A stretch of DNA of 64,000 bases from Halobacillus mangrovi (GCF_002097535.1 NZ_CP020772.1:2914001-2978000); one strand, 5' to 3'; shown: positions 28,623 through 38,754, counted from the stretch's first letter. Notes: a model not told the origin generated them from the letters alone. Program-made: numbers and translations.

Positions 28623-28954
28623 CCAAAAGAACCTCCTTCAGGGTCAGTTTAATCAATCCGATATAAGCGTACCAACTGGAGTGTTATTTTCAACACCTAT
28701 AATTATTTTTCTTTTATAGCCCTCTAGAAAACACTGTATAATTGCTTTTTTATTAGTAAATTCTAATAATCCCTTCCAACACTTATAATATTGAAATTTT
28801 ACGATAGAAGTCTTATATCATAGATAAGCTTCTATATATCCTCTAAAATAAAACTCCCCCTCCTTTTGATAAAAAACGTTCGGATTGTACATTTAGAACC
28901 TTGAACGTAACCATTATTAGTTTAATGAAGGAAATGATCGTGAAGTAAGGACTC
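28623..28954. other. Gene-free stretch upstream of cdhC
   Basis: A/T-rich, must contain the cdh promoter. I see no clear operator, T-box or sigma-54-type -24/-12 pair. Confidence 0.4.
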
Positions 28955-29158
28955 ATGGATTGGAAAATGTTCTGGGGAGCGGTTTTAAGATTAGTCTGCG
29001 CCTCCCTCCCTTTGATTATTTCCCCAAAAAAAGGAAATGGAAGTATGCTCACGGTAAATGATACCGTTACTCATAAATTAGGATTACTTTTAATTATAGG
29101 TTTAATTATCTTGCTTTTCGCAGTAAGCCGCTACGGAGATATAAAAACTCGAAGATAA
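28955..29158 (+). CDS. Possible small membrane protein
   Basis: 67 codons with two hydrophobic stretches and a basic end (GDIKTRR). The first ATG has only a weak AGTAAGG upstream. An internal ATG at 29045 has AAAGGA at 9 nt and would give a 37-residue single-span peptide. A plausible but unproven gene between cdhC and fabI. Confidence 0.4.
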   Translation: MDWKMFWGAVLRLVCASLPLIISPKKGNGSMLTVNDTVTHKLGLLLIIGLIILLFAVSRYGDIKTRR

Positions 29159-29204
29159 GAAGACAAAGCCGGTATTTAAACCATGGTCATGAGCGGAATA
29201 GAAA

Positions 29205-29244
29205 TTAAAAAAAGCCCTTTCTGACTTTAACAGAAAAGGGCTTT
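29205..29244 (-). terminator. Terminator of fabI
   Basis: AAAGCCCTTT pairs with AAAGGGCTTT; the minus strand ends in a seven-T run. Confidence 0.9.
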
Positions 29245-29251
29245 ATCTCTA

Positions 29252-30031
29252 TTAGTAAGAAACAATGTTGAAACCAGAATCGACGTGAATAATCTCGCCT
29301 GTAACACCTCTTGAAAGGTCACTCATCAAGTAATAAGCCGTGTCACCGACCTCTTCTTGTGTCACTGGTCTGCGCAATGGAGAACGTTCTTCAATGACAG
29401 AGAGAATCTGATTGAAATCACCGACTCCTTTTGCAGAAAGCGTACGAATTGGCCCAGCGGAGATCGCATTAACACGAATGTTATGTTTCCCTAGATCGTT
29501 CGCCAAGTATTTCATGCTTGCATCAAGGCTTGCTTTTGCTACTCCCATAACGTTGTAGTTTTTCACTACTTGCTCGCCGCCAAGGTAAGTAAGGGTCAAG
29601 ATGCTTCCACCATCAGTCATCAATGGCTTCGCAGCTCGTGCGACTGCAGTCAGGGAATAAGAACTGATGTTATGTGCTGTCAGAAAGCCATCTCGACTTG
29701 TATTCAAGAACTCATCTTTCAACTCGTCACGGTTGGCAAAAGCGATGCAGTGAGCCAGACCGTGAATGGTGCCTACGTCCTCTTGAATTTTCTCAAACGT
29801 CTGGATGATGGCTTCGTCATTGGTGACATCACATTCATAAACGAGTGACTCTTCCCCACCTTCAAGCGTTTCAGCAAGGTCTTTGACAGATTTAGCAAAG
29901 CGCTCAGAAGCAACGGTGAATATCAATCGCGCTCCAGCTTCATGAAGGGATCGAGCTATGCCCCAGGCAATACTTCGTTTATTGGCCACTCCCATGACCA
30001 CATACGTGCGTCCTTCTAAAGAAAAATTCAT
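29252..30031 (-). CDS. fabI: Enoyl-[acyl-carrier-protein] reductase, FabI type
   Basis: 259-residue SDR-fold enzyme of fatty-acid elongation (type II). GVANKRSIAWGIA is the FabI cofactor signature; the catalytic Tyr/Lys are in LTYLGGEQVVKNYNVMGVAKASL (Y-x6-K). The ATG at 30031 has AAGGAGG at the right distance, so the longer frame to 30061 is not used. It has an FapR-like operator 44-60 bp upstream. Confidence 0.97.
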   Translation of the reverse strand: MNFSLEGRTYVVMGVANKRSIAWGIARSLHEAGARLIFTVASERFAKSVKDLAETLEGGEESLVYECDVTNDEAIIQTFEKIQEDVGTIHGLAHCIAFANRDELKDEFLNTSRDGFLTAHNISSYSLTAVARAAKPLMTDGGSILTLTYLGGEQVVKNYNVMGVAKASLDASMKYLANDLGKHNIRVNAISAGPIRTLSAKGVGDFNQILSVIEERSPLRRPVTQEEVGDTAYYLMSDLSRGVTGEIIHVDSGFNIVSY

Positions 30032-30074
30032 TCCATATCCTCCTTGAGGTAATTTCAACATTTAGGATTTGTTA

Positions 30075-30091
30075 TTAGTACCTGCTCCTAT
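30075..30091. promoter_or_regulatory. FapR-operator-like site upstream of fabI
   Basis: TTAGTACCTGCTCCTAT matches the 17-bp FapR consensus (TTAGTACCWRGTMBTAA) at 15 positions. It overlaps or follows a TATAAA-like -10 on the minus strand. FapR represses lipid-synthesis genes until malonyl-CoA rises. Confidence 0.65.
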
Positions 30092-30287
30092 TTTATAATA
30101 GATAAGGTACCACCCGCAACCTGATTGCTATTAATGATTAACGACTTCACTTACGTTTACCCTGTTCGTTAAGCAAGTAAGCGGGGATTGTTAAATAAAG
30201 AACTTTGTTGTTCAAAGCATTTAAAGATCGCTAACTTTATAAGTAAACGCTTCTTGAAGACGTGATCTCGAGATTTTGTGTGAATTT

Positions 30288-30409
30288 AGGGTCATTGGGG
30301 AAGGGATCGCTTTCCTGTGGGGGAACTGGCGAGCTTCCTCGGGCTGCGCCCTGTGGGATCTCTCCTATTTCCTTCTCCCACGGGAGTCTCCCCATTCCCA
30401 AATGACCCT
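30288..30409 (-). repeat. Palindromic element, copy A (subtype 1)
   Basis: 122 bp bounded by inverted arms (AGGGTCATTGGGGAAGGG and its near-perfect complement). On the minus strand the core carries GAGACTCCCGTGGGAGAAGG, GCGCAGCCCGAGGAAGCTCG, CCAGTTCCCCCACAGGAAAG. The core is close to copy C at 49048-49171. Confidence 0.85.
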
Positions 30410-30457
30410 TGCCCTATGAGGTTCTCGAAATCCACCTACTTAGAATCATTTTATCGT

Positions 30458-30580
30458 ATGGTGGATGGGAAAACGGCGAGACTCCTGTGGGATGAACATG
30501 CTAGATGAGACCCCGGAAAACCAAGTTTGAGAAGGCTCACCGCATGCCCACGGAAAGCGAGTCGTTTTCCCATCCACCAT
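30458..30580 (+). repeat. Palindromic element, copy B (subtype 2)
   Basis: 123 bp bounded by a perfect 18-bp inverted repeat (ATGGTGGATGGGAAAACG). The core carries GGCGAGACTCCTGTGGGATG, GAGACCCCGGA, GGCTCACC and GCCCACGGAAAGCGAGTC, close to copy D. It faces away from copy A, 48 bp apart. Confidence 0.88.
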
Positions 30581-30673
30581 CACTCACACAAATGTCTCGA
30601 AACTGGAGGCGAGATTTGAAGAGTAAAGCAAAAAGTGTAAGGATCTATAAGTATCCTTACACTTTCTTTGTGA

Positions 30674-32536
30674 CTAACACCACTCGCAAAATTCTAGTTC
30701 CATCTTTAATTCATCCACATATTCATGCGAGCCGGTGACGATAAGCCGGTCTCCCATCTTCAGTTCCGTATCTCCATGAGGGACGATGGAATCCTTCCCA
30801 CGGAAAATTCGGACCATAATCACATCTCCTGTGAATGGGAATTCCCTTAAATACATGCCATTGTATTCCGAGTTGTTCATATTGATCTGATACAACGCCG
30901 TTTCTTGATTCGTTAAAATATCAACGACGTTTGGCGCTTCGATCATCGCTTTCAACAGAGCTTTTGAGGATAAGAATACAGAGAAGACGCTGATATTCAA
31001 GTCTCTCATTTCTGATGCAAGCTCTGGAGATTCAATCCGGGCGATCACTCTCTCGACTCCTTGCTCCTTCGCGTACCGGGCGACTTCTGCATTCTTTTGC
31101 TCATCACCCGTTGAAGCAACAACAAGATCGACATCAAATACACCGTACTCTTTCATCGATTCAACCTCATACCCATCCACTTCTTTAATATCAAAGCAAG
31201 AACGGCTGATTTTGTCATCAATTTTATCTACTTTTGTGTGATACAAATGAGTTTCATAGGCATTAATGTCTAACTCTCGAACAACAGGCAGTGTCATACG
31301 GTTTGATCCGATAAATGAGACAACCACTTTGTGATCCTCATCTTCAAACCGTCCATAGATTTTCTTAAAGACGATCGGCGCAACAAGACAAGTAAGGACA
31401 GCGACTAAAATAAGCGCTCCCTCCATTTGGGCATCGATCATCCCTTCTCTTTCTCCAATGGTCGCTGCTGCGATAACTAGTGAAAGAGTCGAAGTCAAAA
31501 TAAAACCAGTACTAAGCACAGTTCTGGTATCGTACCACTTTTTCAAAATAAGAGCAGGCACAATTTTTGAAACAAGAAGTGCTATGAATAATAGAGGTAT
31601 TAAAATGACGACGCGGCTGTCCGTAAACAAGCTCCAAATATCAATTTCTACCCCGACCATTACGAAGAAAATCGGAATAAGGAAACCGTATCCAAAGCTG
31701 TCGAGTTTCTTAACCATCTCCTGGTTGGGGGACAGCAATGATACAAGTGTTCCGGCTAAGAAAGCACCCAGTATATTCTCAGCTCCAACCGTTTCAGAAA
31801 GAGCCACAAGCAATATAATCAAGGTGAAGACAGCCCTCGTATCGATTTGGATCGTTCCTTTCGCCATCGTTTCAATAAACGACTGATGACGGAACTGCTT
31901 TCCTACGAAGTACAGCAAAACTCCGACGGCAAATAAGAGCAGCAATAGCCAAGTGTTTCCGTGACTTTCTCCGTACAAAGAAACGAAGATGGCCAGTAGA
32001 ATCATTGTAGCTAAATCGGCAATAACGGCTATCAAAAGAATCGTCTGCCCGATTGTCGTTTTCATCATCTGGGCATCCTTCAGCGTCGGCACAACGACAC
32101 CGAGGGAAACCGTCGAAATAATTAACGTCATCAAGAAGGCGTTATCGATAAACCCTGCCAGGACAAATAAGTAAGATAGTCCAAGTGACAGAGCAAAAAT
32201 ACCGATAAATACAATCAGGGCGACAAATACTGGATTAGGTGCTCCAGTTCCTTTATTTTCAGGTTTGGCTTTCTTTTTTCTACGGGCAAATATGGAGAAG
32301 TCGATCTCAAGTCCACTCAAAAACATCAGGAAAATGAACCCTAATGTTGAGAGAATTTCAAGCCAGCTTCCTTGTTCAACTAAATCGAACCCGCTTTGTC
32401 CTATAATCAACCCAACTATGATCTCTGCGACCACGACTGGAATCATATTCAATTTAAATCGATGCAAAATGATGGGAGTAATAAATGCTGCAAGAATGAC
32501 AATAACTAGTGATGTTACTGAAGCACCATGTTCCAT
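30674..32536 (-). CDS. yjbQ: CPA2 cation:proton antiporter with TrkA domains (YjbQ-like)
   Basis: 620 residues: about 12-13 membrane helices of the Na+/H+ exchanger (Kef/CPA2) fold in the first 390, then a TrkA-N-type nucleotide-binding domain (FIGSNRMTLPVVREL; a variant glycine motif) and a TrkA-C domain near the end (MGDRLIVTGS). Such proteins exchange K+ or Na+ for protons. In B. subtilis yjbQ follows prpE; here mgtE and a rodA-like gene lie between. AAGGAGGG supports the start. The ion is not predictable. Confidence 0.9.
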   Translation of the reverse strand: MEHGASVTSLVIVILAAFITPIILHRFKLNMIPVVVAEIIVGLIIGQSGFDLVEQGSWLEILSTLGFIFLMFLSGLEIDFSIFARRKKKAKPENKGTGAPNPVFVALIVFIGIFALSLGLSYLFVLAGFIDNAFLMTLIISTVSLGVVVPTLKDAQMMKTTIGQTILLIAVIADLATMILLAIFVSLYGESHGNTWLLLLLFAVGVLLYFVGKQFRHQSFIETMAKGTIQIDTRAVFTLIILLVALSETVGAENILGAFLAGTLVSLLSPNQEMVKKLDSFGYGFLIPIFFVMVGVEIDIWSLFTDSRVVILIPLLFIALLVSKIVPALILKKWYDTRTVLSTGFILTSTLSLVIAAATIGEREGMIDAQMEGALILVAVLTCLVAPIVFKKIYGRFEDEDHKVVVSFIGSNRMTLPVVRELDINAYETHLYHTKVDKIDDKISRSCFDIKEVDGYEVESMKEYGVFDVDLVVASTGDEQKNAEVARYAKEQGVERVIARIESPELASEMRDLNISVFSVFLSSKALLKAMIEAPNVVDILTNQETALYQINMNNSEYNGMYLREFPFTGDVIMVRIFRGKDSIVPHGDTELKMGDRLIVTGSHEYVDELKMELEFCEWC

Positions 32537-32552
32537 ACTCGCCCTCCTTCCG

Positions 32553-33917
32553 TTAAATCAATAAGTTCATAAAAGCGGTCGCCATCCCAAAGTAAATCAA
32601 GATGGAAATGATGTCATTAATCGTGGTGATGAACGGACCGGAAGCAACGGCAGGGTCTATATTGAACCGATGCATAATAAGCGGAACGAGAGATCCAGCC
32701 AGGGTGGCCACAATCAAAGTCAATAGGATTGAGACACCAACAAGGAGCCCTAAAAAGAAGTTCCCTTGCCAGAAATAAACGATCAATGTAATTAACAATC
32801 CGCAGGACACACCTGTAATAAGGCCAGTACCTGCCTCCCTGAACATCATCTTCCATTTTCCTTGTTTATCAATTTCACCAGTAGCAATTCCGCGGACAGC
32901 GACGGCAAGAGCCTGTGTACCTGTGTTCCCTGCCATACCGGCAATCAATGGAATAAACACAGCTAAAATAGCTACTTTATCCAATGTTTCTTCAAATCTT
33001 CCGATAAGACTTGCAGTTAAACTTCCTAAAAAAAGAAGGATGACAAGCCATGGAAGTCGTTTTTTTGCTGAAGCGAACGCATTTTCATCAGGACTATCAA
33101 CATCGGAAACCGCGGCTAACTTGGAATAGTCATCGCTTGCTTCTTCTTCCATGACATCCATAATATCATCAACCGTAATGATTCCGAGCAAGTGGTTCTG
33201 AAAATCGACAACCGGCAAAGCGAGAAAGTCATAGTCCCTAACCATTCGGGCAACTTCCTCCTGATCTTCTCCAACAGATACGGAGACAACACGTTCATTC
33301 ATGACATCAGAGATCATCCAGTCCTCTTCAGAAATAATCAGATCTCTTAAGGATATGACGCCGACCAACCGTTTATCCTCATCAATCACATACGTGTAGT
33401 AGATGGTCTCAGCATCCGGGGCTTCCGTACGTAAATGGACCATCGCCTGTTTAATCGTCATGTTCGCTTTTACCACAACGAACTCCGTCGTCATAATTGA
33501 TCCGGCTGTTTTTTCTTCATAATGAAGCAAATCTTTTATTTCTTGAGCTGCTTCATTATCCATTATCGTCAAAAAGCTTGCTACTTTGTCTTTGTCTAAT
33601 TCGTTAAAAATATCGACAGCATCGTCTGTCGACATCTCCGCAAATACTTGAGCGGCAAAACGAGGATCCATCTCGGAGAAAAATGGCTCGATGTCCTCGT
33701 AATCAATATGTTCCATAACATCAGCGACTTCTTCTGGAGACAGGTAAGTGTAGATTTGCATACGGACATCTACTTCTAATCCTTCAAAGATTCTCGCTTG
33801 ATCATAAGGGTGGAGTTCTAAAAATTCTGCACGAAATTGATCGATATGATCATTTAACAATGCATCCTCAATATTGCTCCAAACCTCTTGGCGCTCCTGG
33901 TCATCTAAATGTTCCAT
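32553..33917 (-). CDS. mgtE: Magnesium transporter MgtE
   Basis: 454 residues in the standard order: N-terminal helical domain (about 1-130), two CBS domains (about 130-255) that sense cytosolic Mg2+, then five membrane helices with the signature PLIAGMAGNTGTQALAV that lines the pore. The ATG at 33917 has GAGGAGGG at 6 nt. I see no M-box riboswitch upstream. The stop is 17 bp before the antiporter start, so the two are probably co-transcribed. Confidence 0.96.
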   Translation of the reverse strand: MEHLDDQERQEVWSNIEDALLNDHIDQFRAEFLELHPYDQARIFEGLEVDVRMQIYTYLSPEEVADVMEHIDYEDIEPFFSEMDPRFAAQVFAEMSTDDAVDIFNELDKDKVASFLTIMDNEAAQEIKDLLHYEEKTAGSIMTTEFVVVKANMTIKQAMVHLRTEAPDAETIYYTYVIDEDKRLVGVISLRDLIISEEDWMISDVMNERVVSVSVGEDQEEVARMVRDYDFLALPVVDFQNHLLGIITVDDIMDVMEEEASDDYSKLAAVSDVDSPDENAFASAKKRLPWLVILLFLGSLTASLIGRFEETLDKVAILAVFIPLIAGMAGNTGTQALAVAVRGIATGEIDKQGKWKMMFREAGTGLITGVSCGLLITLIVYFWQGNFFLGLLVGVSILLTLIVATLAGSLVPLIMHRFNIDPAVASGPFITTINDIISILIYFGMATAFMNLLI

Positions 33918-34105
33918 AAGCAACCCTCCTCGACGTCCTTATCGTCTTTGACCGTTTAATCTTAATTGTCCATATAGGGTTTGTCAACGAATGTATTTTC
34001 TTTTTAAATAAATCCTAACACTTTGCTTAAAATTATCCCTATAATCATGTACACTTACAATTATACCCGAAGTTTAACAGATTGCTCGATAGAAAGGGAA
34101 CAAAC

Positions 34106-35278
34106 ATGAATGATTATCAACAATCCTCACCGATTGATTTTACCGTTATTTTCGTCGTTATTGCTTTTGGCATTATCAGTTGCTATACCTTATATACTGT
34201 AAATCCATACTTAGGAGTCATCGACCAGGGAGCTTACATGAAGCAAATTGTCTGGTACGTACTCGGTTCGATTGGAGCAGCGATTGTCATGATTGTTGAC
34301 TATGACCGCCTCAACCAGATTGTCTGGGGACTTTACGGATTTGGGGTTCTTATGCTGCTTATGATTTTCTTGAATATCCCTCCCGGCATTGTCCATGCAT
34401 CAGGCGGAGCCGTCAGTTGGTTCAAATTTCCGGGGATTGGTACTATTCAACCTTCTGAATTCATGAAAGTTTTTCTAGTTATTACATTAGCTCATGTAAT
34501 TGTCAGACATAATGAAAAGAATAGAGTTAGAACGATCAAATCAGATCTTCTATTATTACTTAAATTAATAGGGCTTGCGTTTGTCCCTATGGGTTTAATC
34601 GCCGTACAGCCAGACTTAGGAACTTTCTTAGTATTAGGCTCGATTACTGCATTCATGATTCTTGTCTCAGGTATTCAATGGAGAATTCTACTTTCTATCA
34701 TATCTTCCATTTTTCTTATGGTCGGTGTAGTCGCATTAATGTTTGTCCTTAATTTTTCTCAAGTGACAACATTCTTAGAGGAATCCGTGTTTGCTCACGT
34801 GGATTCCCGTTTTTATGGATGGCTGCAGCCTGAAAAATATGAACAAAGTGCAGGATTGCAATTGCTTAAGTCGATTACAGCCATCGGTTCTGGTCAGTTG
34901 ACAGGAAAAGGTCCAGGTAACTTCGAAGTGACCGTTCCTGAGCGCCATACCGATATGATTTTCACGGCAATTTCCGAACAATTCGGGTTCGTCGGATCCA
35001 GTATTGTCGTGACTCTGTTTTTCTTATTGCTCTACCGTATGATCCAGATCGCTTTCGAAAGTAATGACGCCTTTGGAAGTTACTTAATCGTCGGAATCGT
35101 CGCTATGATTGCGTTTCAGTTTTTCCAAAACATCGGAATGTCGATCCAGCTCCTTCCGATTACTGGACTGCCGCTTCCTTTTATAAGTTATGGAGGAAGT
35201 TCGACACTCGCTTATATGTTTGCGATCGGCATCGTCTTAAATGTAAAATCGCGAACCAAAACGTACATGTTTGAATAA
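34106..35278 (+). CDS. FtsW/RodA/SpoVE-family glycosyltransferase, RodA-like
   Basis: 390 residues, about ten membrane helices. Late PLPFISYGGSSTLAYMFAIGI and GTGKGPGNFEV-type loop (TGKGPGNFEVTVPERHTDMIF) are typical SEDS motifs, including the conserved E of the P-E-x-H-T-D-F/M-I segment. SEDS proteins polymerise peptidoglycan with a partner PBP. Whether it serves elongation or sporulation is unclear. The ATG at 34106 has AAAGGGAAC upstream. It is divergent from mgtE. Confidence 0.92.
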   Translation: MNDYQQSSPIDFTVIFVVIAFGIISCYTLYTVNPYLGVIDQGAYMKQIVWYVLGSIGAAIVMIVDYDRLNQIVWGLYGFGVLMLLMIFLNIPPGIVHASGGAVSWFKFPGIGTIQPSEFMKVFLVITLAHVIVRHNEKNRVRTIKSDLLLLLKLIGLAFVPMGLIAVQPDLGTFLVLGSITAFMILVSGIQWRILLSIISSIFLMVGVVALMFVLNFSQVTTFLEESVFAHVDSRFYGWLQPEKYEQSAGLQLLKSITAIGSGQLTGKGPGNFEVTVPERHTDMIFTAISEQFGFVGSSIVVTLFFLLLYRMIQIAFESNDAFGSYLIVGIVAMIAFQFFQNIGMSIQLLPITGLPLPFISYGGSSTLAYMFAIGIVLNVKSRTKTYMFE

Positions 35279-35285
35279 AGGAAAC

Positions 35286-35327
35286 AAAAGGTGGGGAAGC
35301 TTGAAACAGTCTTCCCACCTTTTTTTA
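35286..35327 (+). terminator. Terminator
   Basis: AAAGGTGGGGAAG pairs with CTTCCCACCTTT, followed by a T-run. Confidence 0.92.
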
Positions 35328-35342
35328 TAGGAGGAAATCAGA

Positions 35343-36077
35343 ATGAAAGTTGACATTATCGGCGACATCCACGGCTGTCTTCCAGAGCTGGAAGCGTTGT
35401 TTATCAAGATGGGATACGACTGGAAAAATGGCTTACCCATTCATCCCGATGGACGCACCCCCGTGTTTGTCGGAGACTTAGCCGACCGTGGCCCAGCCTC
35501 CATCGCATGCATCCGACTCGTGTACCGGCTCGTAATTGAAGAAAATTCAGCCTTATATGTGCCAGGTAATCACTGCGATAAGCTGTACCGTTTTTTCAAA
35601 AGTAACCCTGTTCAAGAGACTCACGGATTAGAAACGACCACTGCTGAATACCGTGACCTCTCAGGGAAAGAACAAGAAGAAGTAAAAGAGCAATTTTTAA
35701 AACTGGTTGAAGAGTCACCTCTCTATCATGTCATCCCTGAGGTCAATGCTGTCGTCGCCCATGCTGGTATAAAAGGAGAAGATATTGGAAACAAAAACAA
35801 ACGCATCAAAACATTTGTCTTATATGGAGACATTACAGGAGAGAAGTTGCCAGACGGCCGGCCTGTTCGTCGCGATTGGGCCCAGCATTATACAGGAGAC
35901 CGCTGGATTGTATATGGGCACACCCCAACAAAAGAGCCCCGTTTCGTCAACAAAACGGTGAACATTGATACGGGGTGTGTATTTGGTGGCCACTTAACGG
36001 CTTTTCGCCTGCCTGAAGAGGAAATTGTTCAGGTGCCTTCCTCCATGCCATATGTAGAAGAGAAATTTAGATATTAA
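35343..36077 (+). CDS. prpE: Bis(5'-nucleosyl)-tetraphosphatase PrpE
   Basis: 244 residues, the length of B. subtilis PrpE. Metallophosphatase motifs GDIHGC (7-12), GDLADRGP (about 44-51), GNHC (about 75) and late YGHTPTKEP are intact. PrpE hydrolyses Ap4A asymmetrically and affects spore germination. GGAGG lies 8 nt before the ATG; the upstream terminator is only 15 bp away. Confidence 0.94.
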   Translation: MKVDIIGDIHGCLPELEALFIKMGYDWKNGLPIHPDGRTPVFVGDLADRGPASIACIRLVYRLVIEENSALYVPGNHCDKLYRFFKSNPVQETHGLETTTAEYRDLSGKEQEEVKEQFLKLVEESPLYHVIPEVNAVVAHAGIKGEDIGNKNKRIKTFVLYGDITGEKLPDGRPVRRDWAQHYTGDRWIVYGHTPTKEPRFVNKTVNIDTGCVFGGHLTAFRLPEEEIVQVPSSMPYVEEKFRY

Positions 36078-36109
36078 AAAAGATCAGGGATTTTCCTGAT
36101 CTTTTTTTA
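36077..36109 (+). terminator. Terminator of prpE
   Basis: AAAGATCAGG pairs with CCTGATCTTT with a T-run. Confidence 0.92.
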
Positions 36110-36141
36110 TGGCTCGTGGTTAGTTCGAAACTTAAAACAGC

Positions 36142-36372
36142 TTAGAAGAACACCGCAACAAATAGGCCGATTATAATTAATGGTAGGAACACAAATGATA
36201 GAACCCAAATGTTAACAGTGCTTGGATCATTAAAAAGTGACTTACGAAAAAAATATAAGAAAACTCCGATCAGAACTAACCCTGTAATGACGATCATCGT
36301 GTACACAACTCGCACACTCCTATAGAAGACTTTTCTCTTGCTTCCAGCCTTCATACTAGCATAATTTTCCAT
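36142..36372 (-). CDS. Possible two-span membrane protein
   Basis: About 76 residues with a basic N-terminus (KAGSKRKVFYRSVR) and two hydrophobic helices. It follows the rluD-like terminator, and none of the in-frame starts (36381, 36372, 36354) has a good ribosome site. The frame continues into rluD, which is a shadow. Likely real by its membrane pattern, but the start is uncertain. Confidence 0.4.
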   Translation of the reverse strand: MENYASMKAGSKRKVFYRSVRVVYTMIVITGLVLIGVFLYFFRKSLFNDPSTVNIWVLSFVFLPLIIIGLFVAVFF

Positions 36373-36380
36373 TTTAATCA

Positions 36381-36410
36381 TAAAAAAGATCGGACCTATA
36401 ACCCGACCTT
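36381..36410 (-). terminator. Terminator of the nadK-rluD operon
   Basis: Minus-strand AGGTCGG pairs with CCGATCT and is followed by TTTTTA. Confidence 0.8.
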
Positions 36411-37295
36411 CTATTCTTTGAAATTTTCCCAAGTCTTCGGTATTGCTGAAGCGAAACTCATTCTCTCCTTCGTCCAAGGATGGAGAAACTTTACTTGATG
36501 ACAGTGCAGCGCTTGCCCCTGTAAAAACGCCATTTCTTCCCCATCATACAGTGCATCACCTGCTAGTGGATGCCCGAGATGAGCCATATGAACACGGATT
36601 TGATGAGTCCTGCCTGTCAGAAGCTCAAGCTCAACAAGAGTAAAATGCTTATACCTTTCCTCTGTATGATAAATGGTTTGAGAGGTCTTTCCTTCTGCTG
36701 AAATCGTTCTTCTTATGATAGAGCCTGCCATTCGAGCAATCGGTTCATCAATCACTCCTTGGTCTTGTAGGACGACTCCATGAACAATGGCTTTGTATCT
36801 GCGCTCGATTTGTTTTTGTTCCTTTGTCAGGAGCATATGGCTGTATGCATGTTTAGCAACAACCATGAGTCCTGATGTGTCCCTGTCCAGCCTTGTTACG
36901 ATATGGATCGTCGAAGAGATGCCCTGCTTGTCATAGTAGTAAAGCAGCCGATTCGCTATCGAAGTCTGAGAACGATCAATGGAAGGAATGACAGCTACTC
37001 CTGCAGGCTTATCAAGTACAAGCAAATCTTCATCCTCATACACAATGGAAAGCGGACCTTCTTCTGGGAAAATCCGCTCCCCTCGATCCTCCTCAGGAAA
37101 GCAAACGGTCACCTCATCACCCGTATGAAGCGGCTTCCATAACTCTGAAGAAGCTTCATTGACTAGCACCTTGCCTGCTTCCTTCACTCGCTTGAAGATT
37201 TGTCTTGAAAATCGTCCGTATTCGAATAAAAAAGCTTTTACAGAATAGCCATCCCACTCTTCCGGGACAAGCCACGTTTTAACTAACGGCTTCAC
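36411..37295 (-). CDS. RluD-family 23S rRNA pseudouridine synthase (YjbO-like)
   Basis: 294 residues. An S4-like N-terminal domain, then the RluA/RluD catalytic domain with [16 protein letters not shown] (catalytic Asp in RLDRDTSG) and [20 protein letters not shown]. The GTG start overlaps the nadK stop by 4 bp. It is the yjbO position in the yjbM-yjbN-yjbO string. The exact uridine targets are not predictable. Confidence 0.92.
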   Translation of the reverse strand: MKPLVKTWLVPEEWDGYSVKAFLFEYGRFSRQIFKRVKEAGKVLVNEASSELWKPLHTGDEVTVCFPEEDRGERIFPEEGPLSIVYEDEDLLVLDKPAGVAVIPSIDRSQTSIANRLLYYYDKQGISSTIHIVTRLDRDTSGLMVVAKHAYSHMLLTKEQKQIERRYKAIVHGVVLQDQGVIDEPIARMAGSIIRRTISAEGKTSQTIYHTEERYKHFTLVELELLTGRTHQIRVHMAHLGHPLAGDALYDGEEMAFLQGQALHCHQVKFLHPWTKERMSFASAIPKTWENFKE

Positions 37296-38098
37296 CCGTT
37301 ATGCTCATCCGATACGAAGGAATCGTGAACCCTTTTCCAAAAAGGAAATGGACGGAAACGAGCGAATCGTACCTTCTCACGGGCCACTCTGCACTGAATC
37401 GACTTTACGTCTTTATACGTACGCGTAATATGATCGATGGTGAAGAGGAAACTGCGTTCATTCAAGGGTTTCAAGAGACATGTATGATGGCTTGGTAAAA
37501 TGAGTGGAGAACCGATTGTCCGGAAGACGCGGTTATTGATTGAAGCCATCTCAGCAATTTGAATCGCTTCAATCGATGGATGCAAAATCGCTCCTCCAAG
37601 TGCTTTATTATAGGCTGTACTGCCAGAAGGAGTAGAAATACAAAGTCCGTCTCCCCGGAACGTTTCAAAATGATCTCCTTTAATTTCAATATCAAGCACA
37701 ACAGAACCTTCAGACGTTTTGATTGCACATTCGTTCAAAGCTAAATACCGATCCTCTTCTCCTCCACTTTTCGGACGAATGGTTACTTCAAGAAGTGGAT
37801 ATTCAACAACCTGAAAAGGCGTTTTGGCAATTTCTATGATCAGCTTTTCCAATTCATCCGGCATCCAGTCTGCATAGAAACCTAAATGGCCAGTATGAAT
37901 CCCGATAAAAGCCGTTTCATCTAGCCTGTGGACATACGTATGAAAAGCCTCAAGCAGAGTTCCGTCTCCTCCCACTGAGATAGCGAGATCAGGCTCATCT
38001 TCATTGTACTCTAGGTTGAATTCTGTCAGGTAGTTTTTGATTTTTGTACGGATTTCGTTAGATTTTTGATCTCCTTTAGATAAGATCGAGAACTTCAT
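37292..38098 (-). CDS. nadK: NAD kinase
   Basis: 268 residues. The kinase signature [10 protein letters not shown] (G-G-D-G) is at about 44-53, with NE(C)A (ALNECAIK) and [19 protein letters not shown] in the C-terminal beta-sandwich. Makes NADP+ from NAD+ and ATP. I prefer the ATG at 38098, which follows AGGAG and AAAGG, over an in-frame upstream codon. It lies 17 bp after the synthetase gene. Confidence 0.96.
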   Translation of the reverse strand: MKFSILSKGDQKSNEIRTKIKNYLTEFNLEYNEDEPDLAISVGGDGTLLEAFHTYVHRLDETAFIGIHTGHLGFYADWMPDELEKLIIEIAKTPFQVVEYPLLEVTIRPKSGGEEDRYLALNECAIKTSEGSVVLDIEIKGDHFETFRGDGLCISTPSGSTAYNKALGGAILHPSIEAIQIAEMASINNRVFRTIGSPLILPSHHTCLLKPLNERSFLFTIDHITRTYKDVKSIQCRVAREKVRFARFRPFPFWKRVHDSFVSDEHNG

Positions 38099-38115
38099 CA
38101 GGCCTTTCAACTCCT

Positions 38116-38754
38116 CTATCCTTTTTTAGGCTCCTTCTTTTTATCTTCTTTACGCAGGAACACCTTCTGAGCCTCTTGAATTTCACTTTTAATTTTCGAC
38201 ATTTCTTCATCCAATTGGAAAGCGGCCTCCGCTGCCCGTTTTAGCCTTGATTTGACTTCAGTTGGTATTTTGCCCGCATATTTATAATTTAACGAATGCT
38301 CATTCGTTGCCCAGAAATTCATGGCAAGCGTTCTGATTTGTATTTCTGCAAGAACGATCTTCTCCCCATGAATAGTTTCTACTGGATAATTGATAATTAC
38401 GTGGTAAGAACGGTAACCGCTGTCTTTTTTACGAGTGATATAGTCTTTCTCTTCCACAATATCGAAATCGTGGCGGTTTTTCAGCATATCAACGACGGCA
38501 TAAATGTCATCAACAAACTGACATACGACTCTAACACCTGCAATATCTTGTAACTCTTTCTCAATGTTTTCAGGATTGATCGCTTTGCGGCGTGCTTTCT
38601 CAATAATACTGGATTTCGGTTTTACCCGGCCCGTCACAAATTCAATCGGGGACTGTTCCATTTCATATTCGAACTGGCGCCGCATCCCTTTTAATTTTAC
38701 TTTCAATTCTTCTACGACTTGCGCATAAGGAGCTATAAATATATCCCAATTCAT
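38116..38754 (-). CDS. yjbM: Small alarmone synthetase, RelQ type (YjbM)
   Basis: 212 residues. The (p)ppGpp synthetase domain alone: [48 protein letters not shown] and [23 protein letters not shown] (catalytic acidic residues). No hydrolase or TGS/ACT domains, so it is a single-domain synthetase like B. subtilis SasB (YjbM). The start at 38754 has AAAGGTGGG; the 47-codon upstream extension has none. First gene of yjbM-nadK-rluD. Confidence 0.95.
   Translation of the reverse strand: MNWDIFIAPYAQVVEELKVKLKGMRRQFEYEMEQSPIEFVTGRVKPKSSIIEKARRKAINPENIEKELQDIAGVRVVCQFVDDIYAVVDMLKNRHDFDIVEEKDYITRKKDSGYRSYHVIINYPVETIHGEKIVLAEIQIRTLAMNFWATNEHSLNYKYAGKIPTEVKSRLKRAAEAAFQLDEEMSKIKSEIQEAQKVFLRKEDKKKEPKKG

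Noticed and set aside
28843..29052. 69-codon minus-strand frame upstream of cdhC
   Set aside because: No ribosome site; antisense to the better small plus-strand frame at 28955.
30317..30738. Short reading frames in the fabI-antiporter gap
   Set aside because: They are translations of the palindromic elements and of the antisense of the antiporter end.
33924..34080. M-box magnesium riboswitch before mgtE
   Set aside because: The gap is too short and lacks the conserved M-box motifs.
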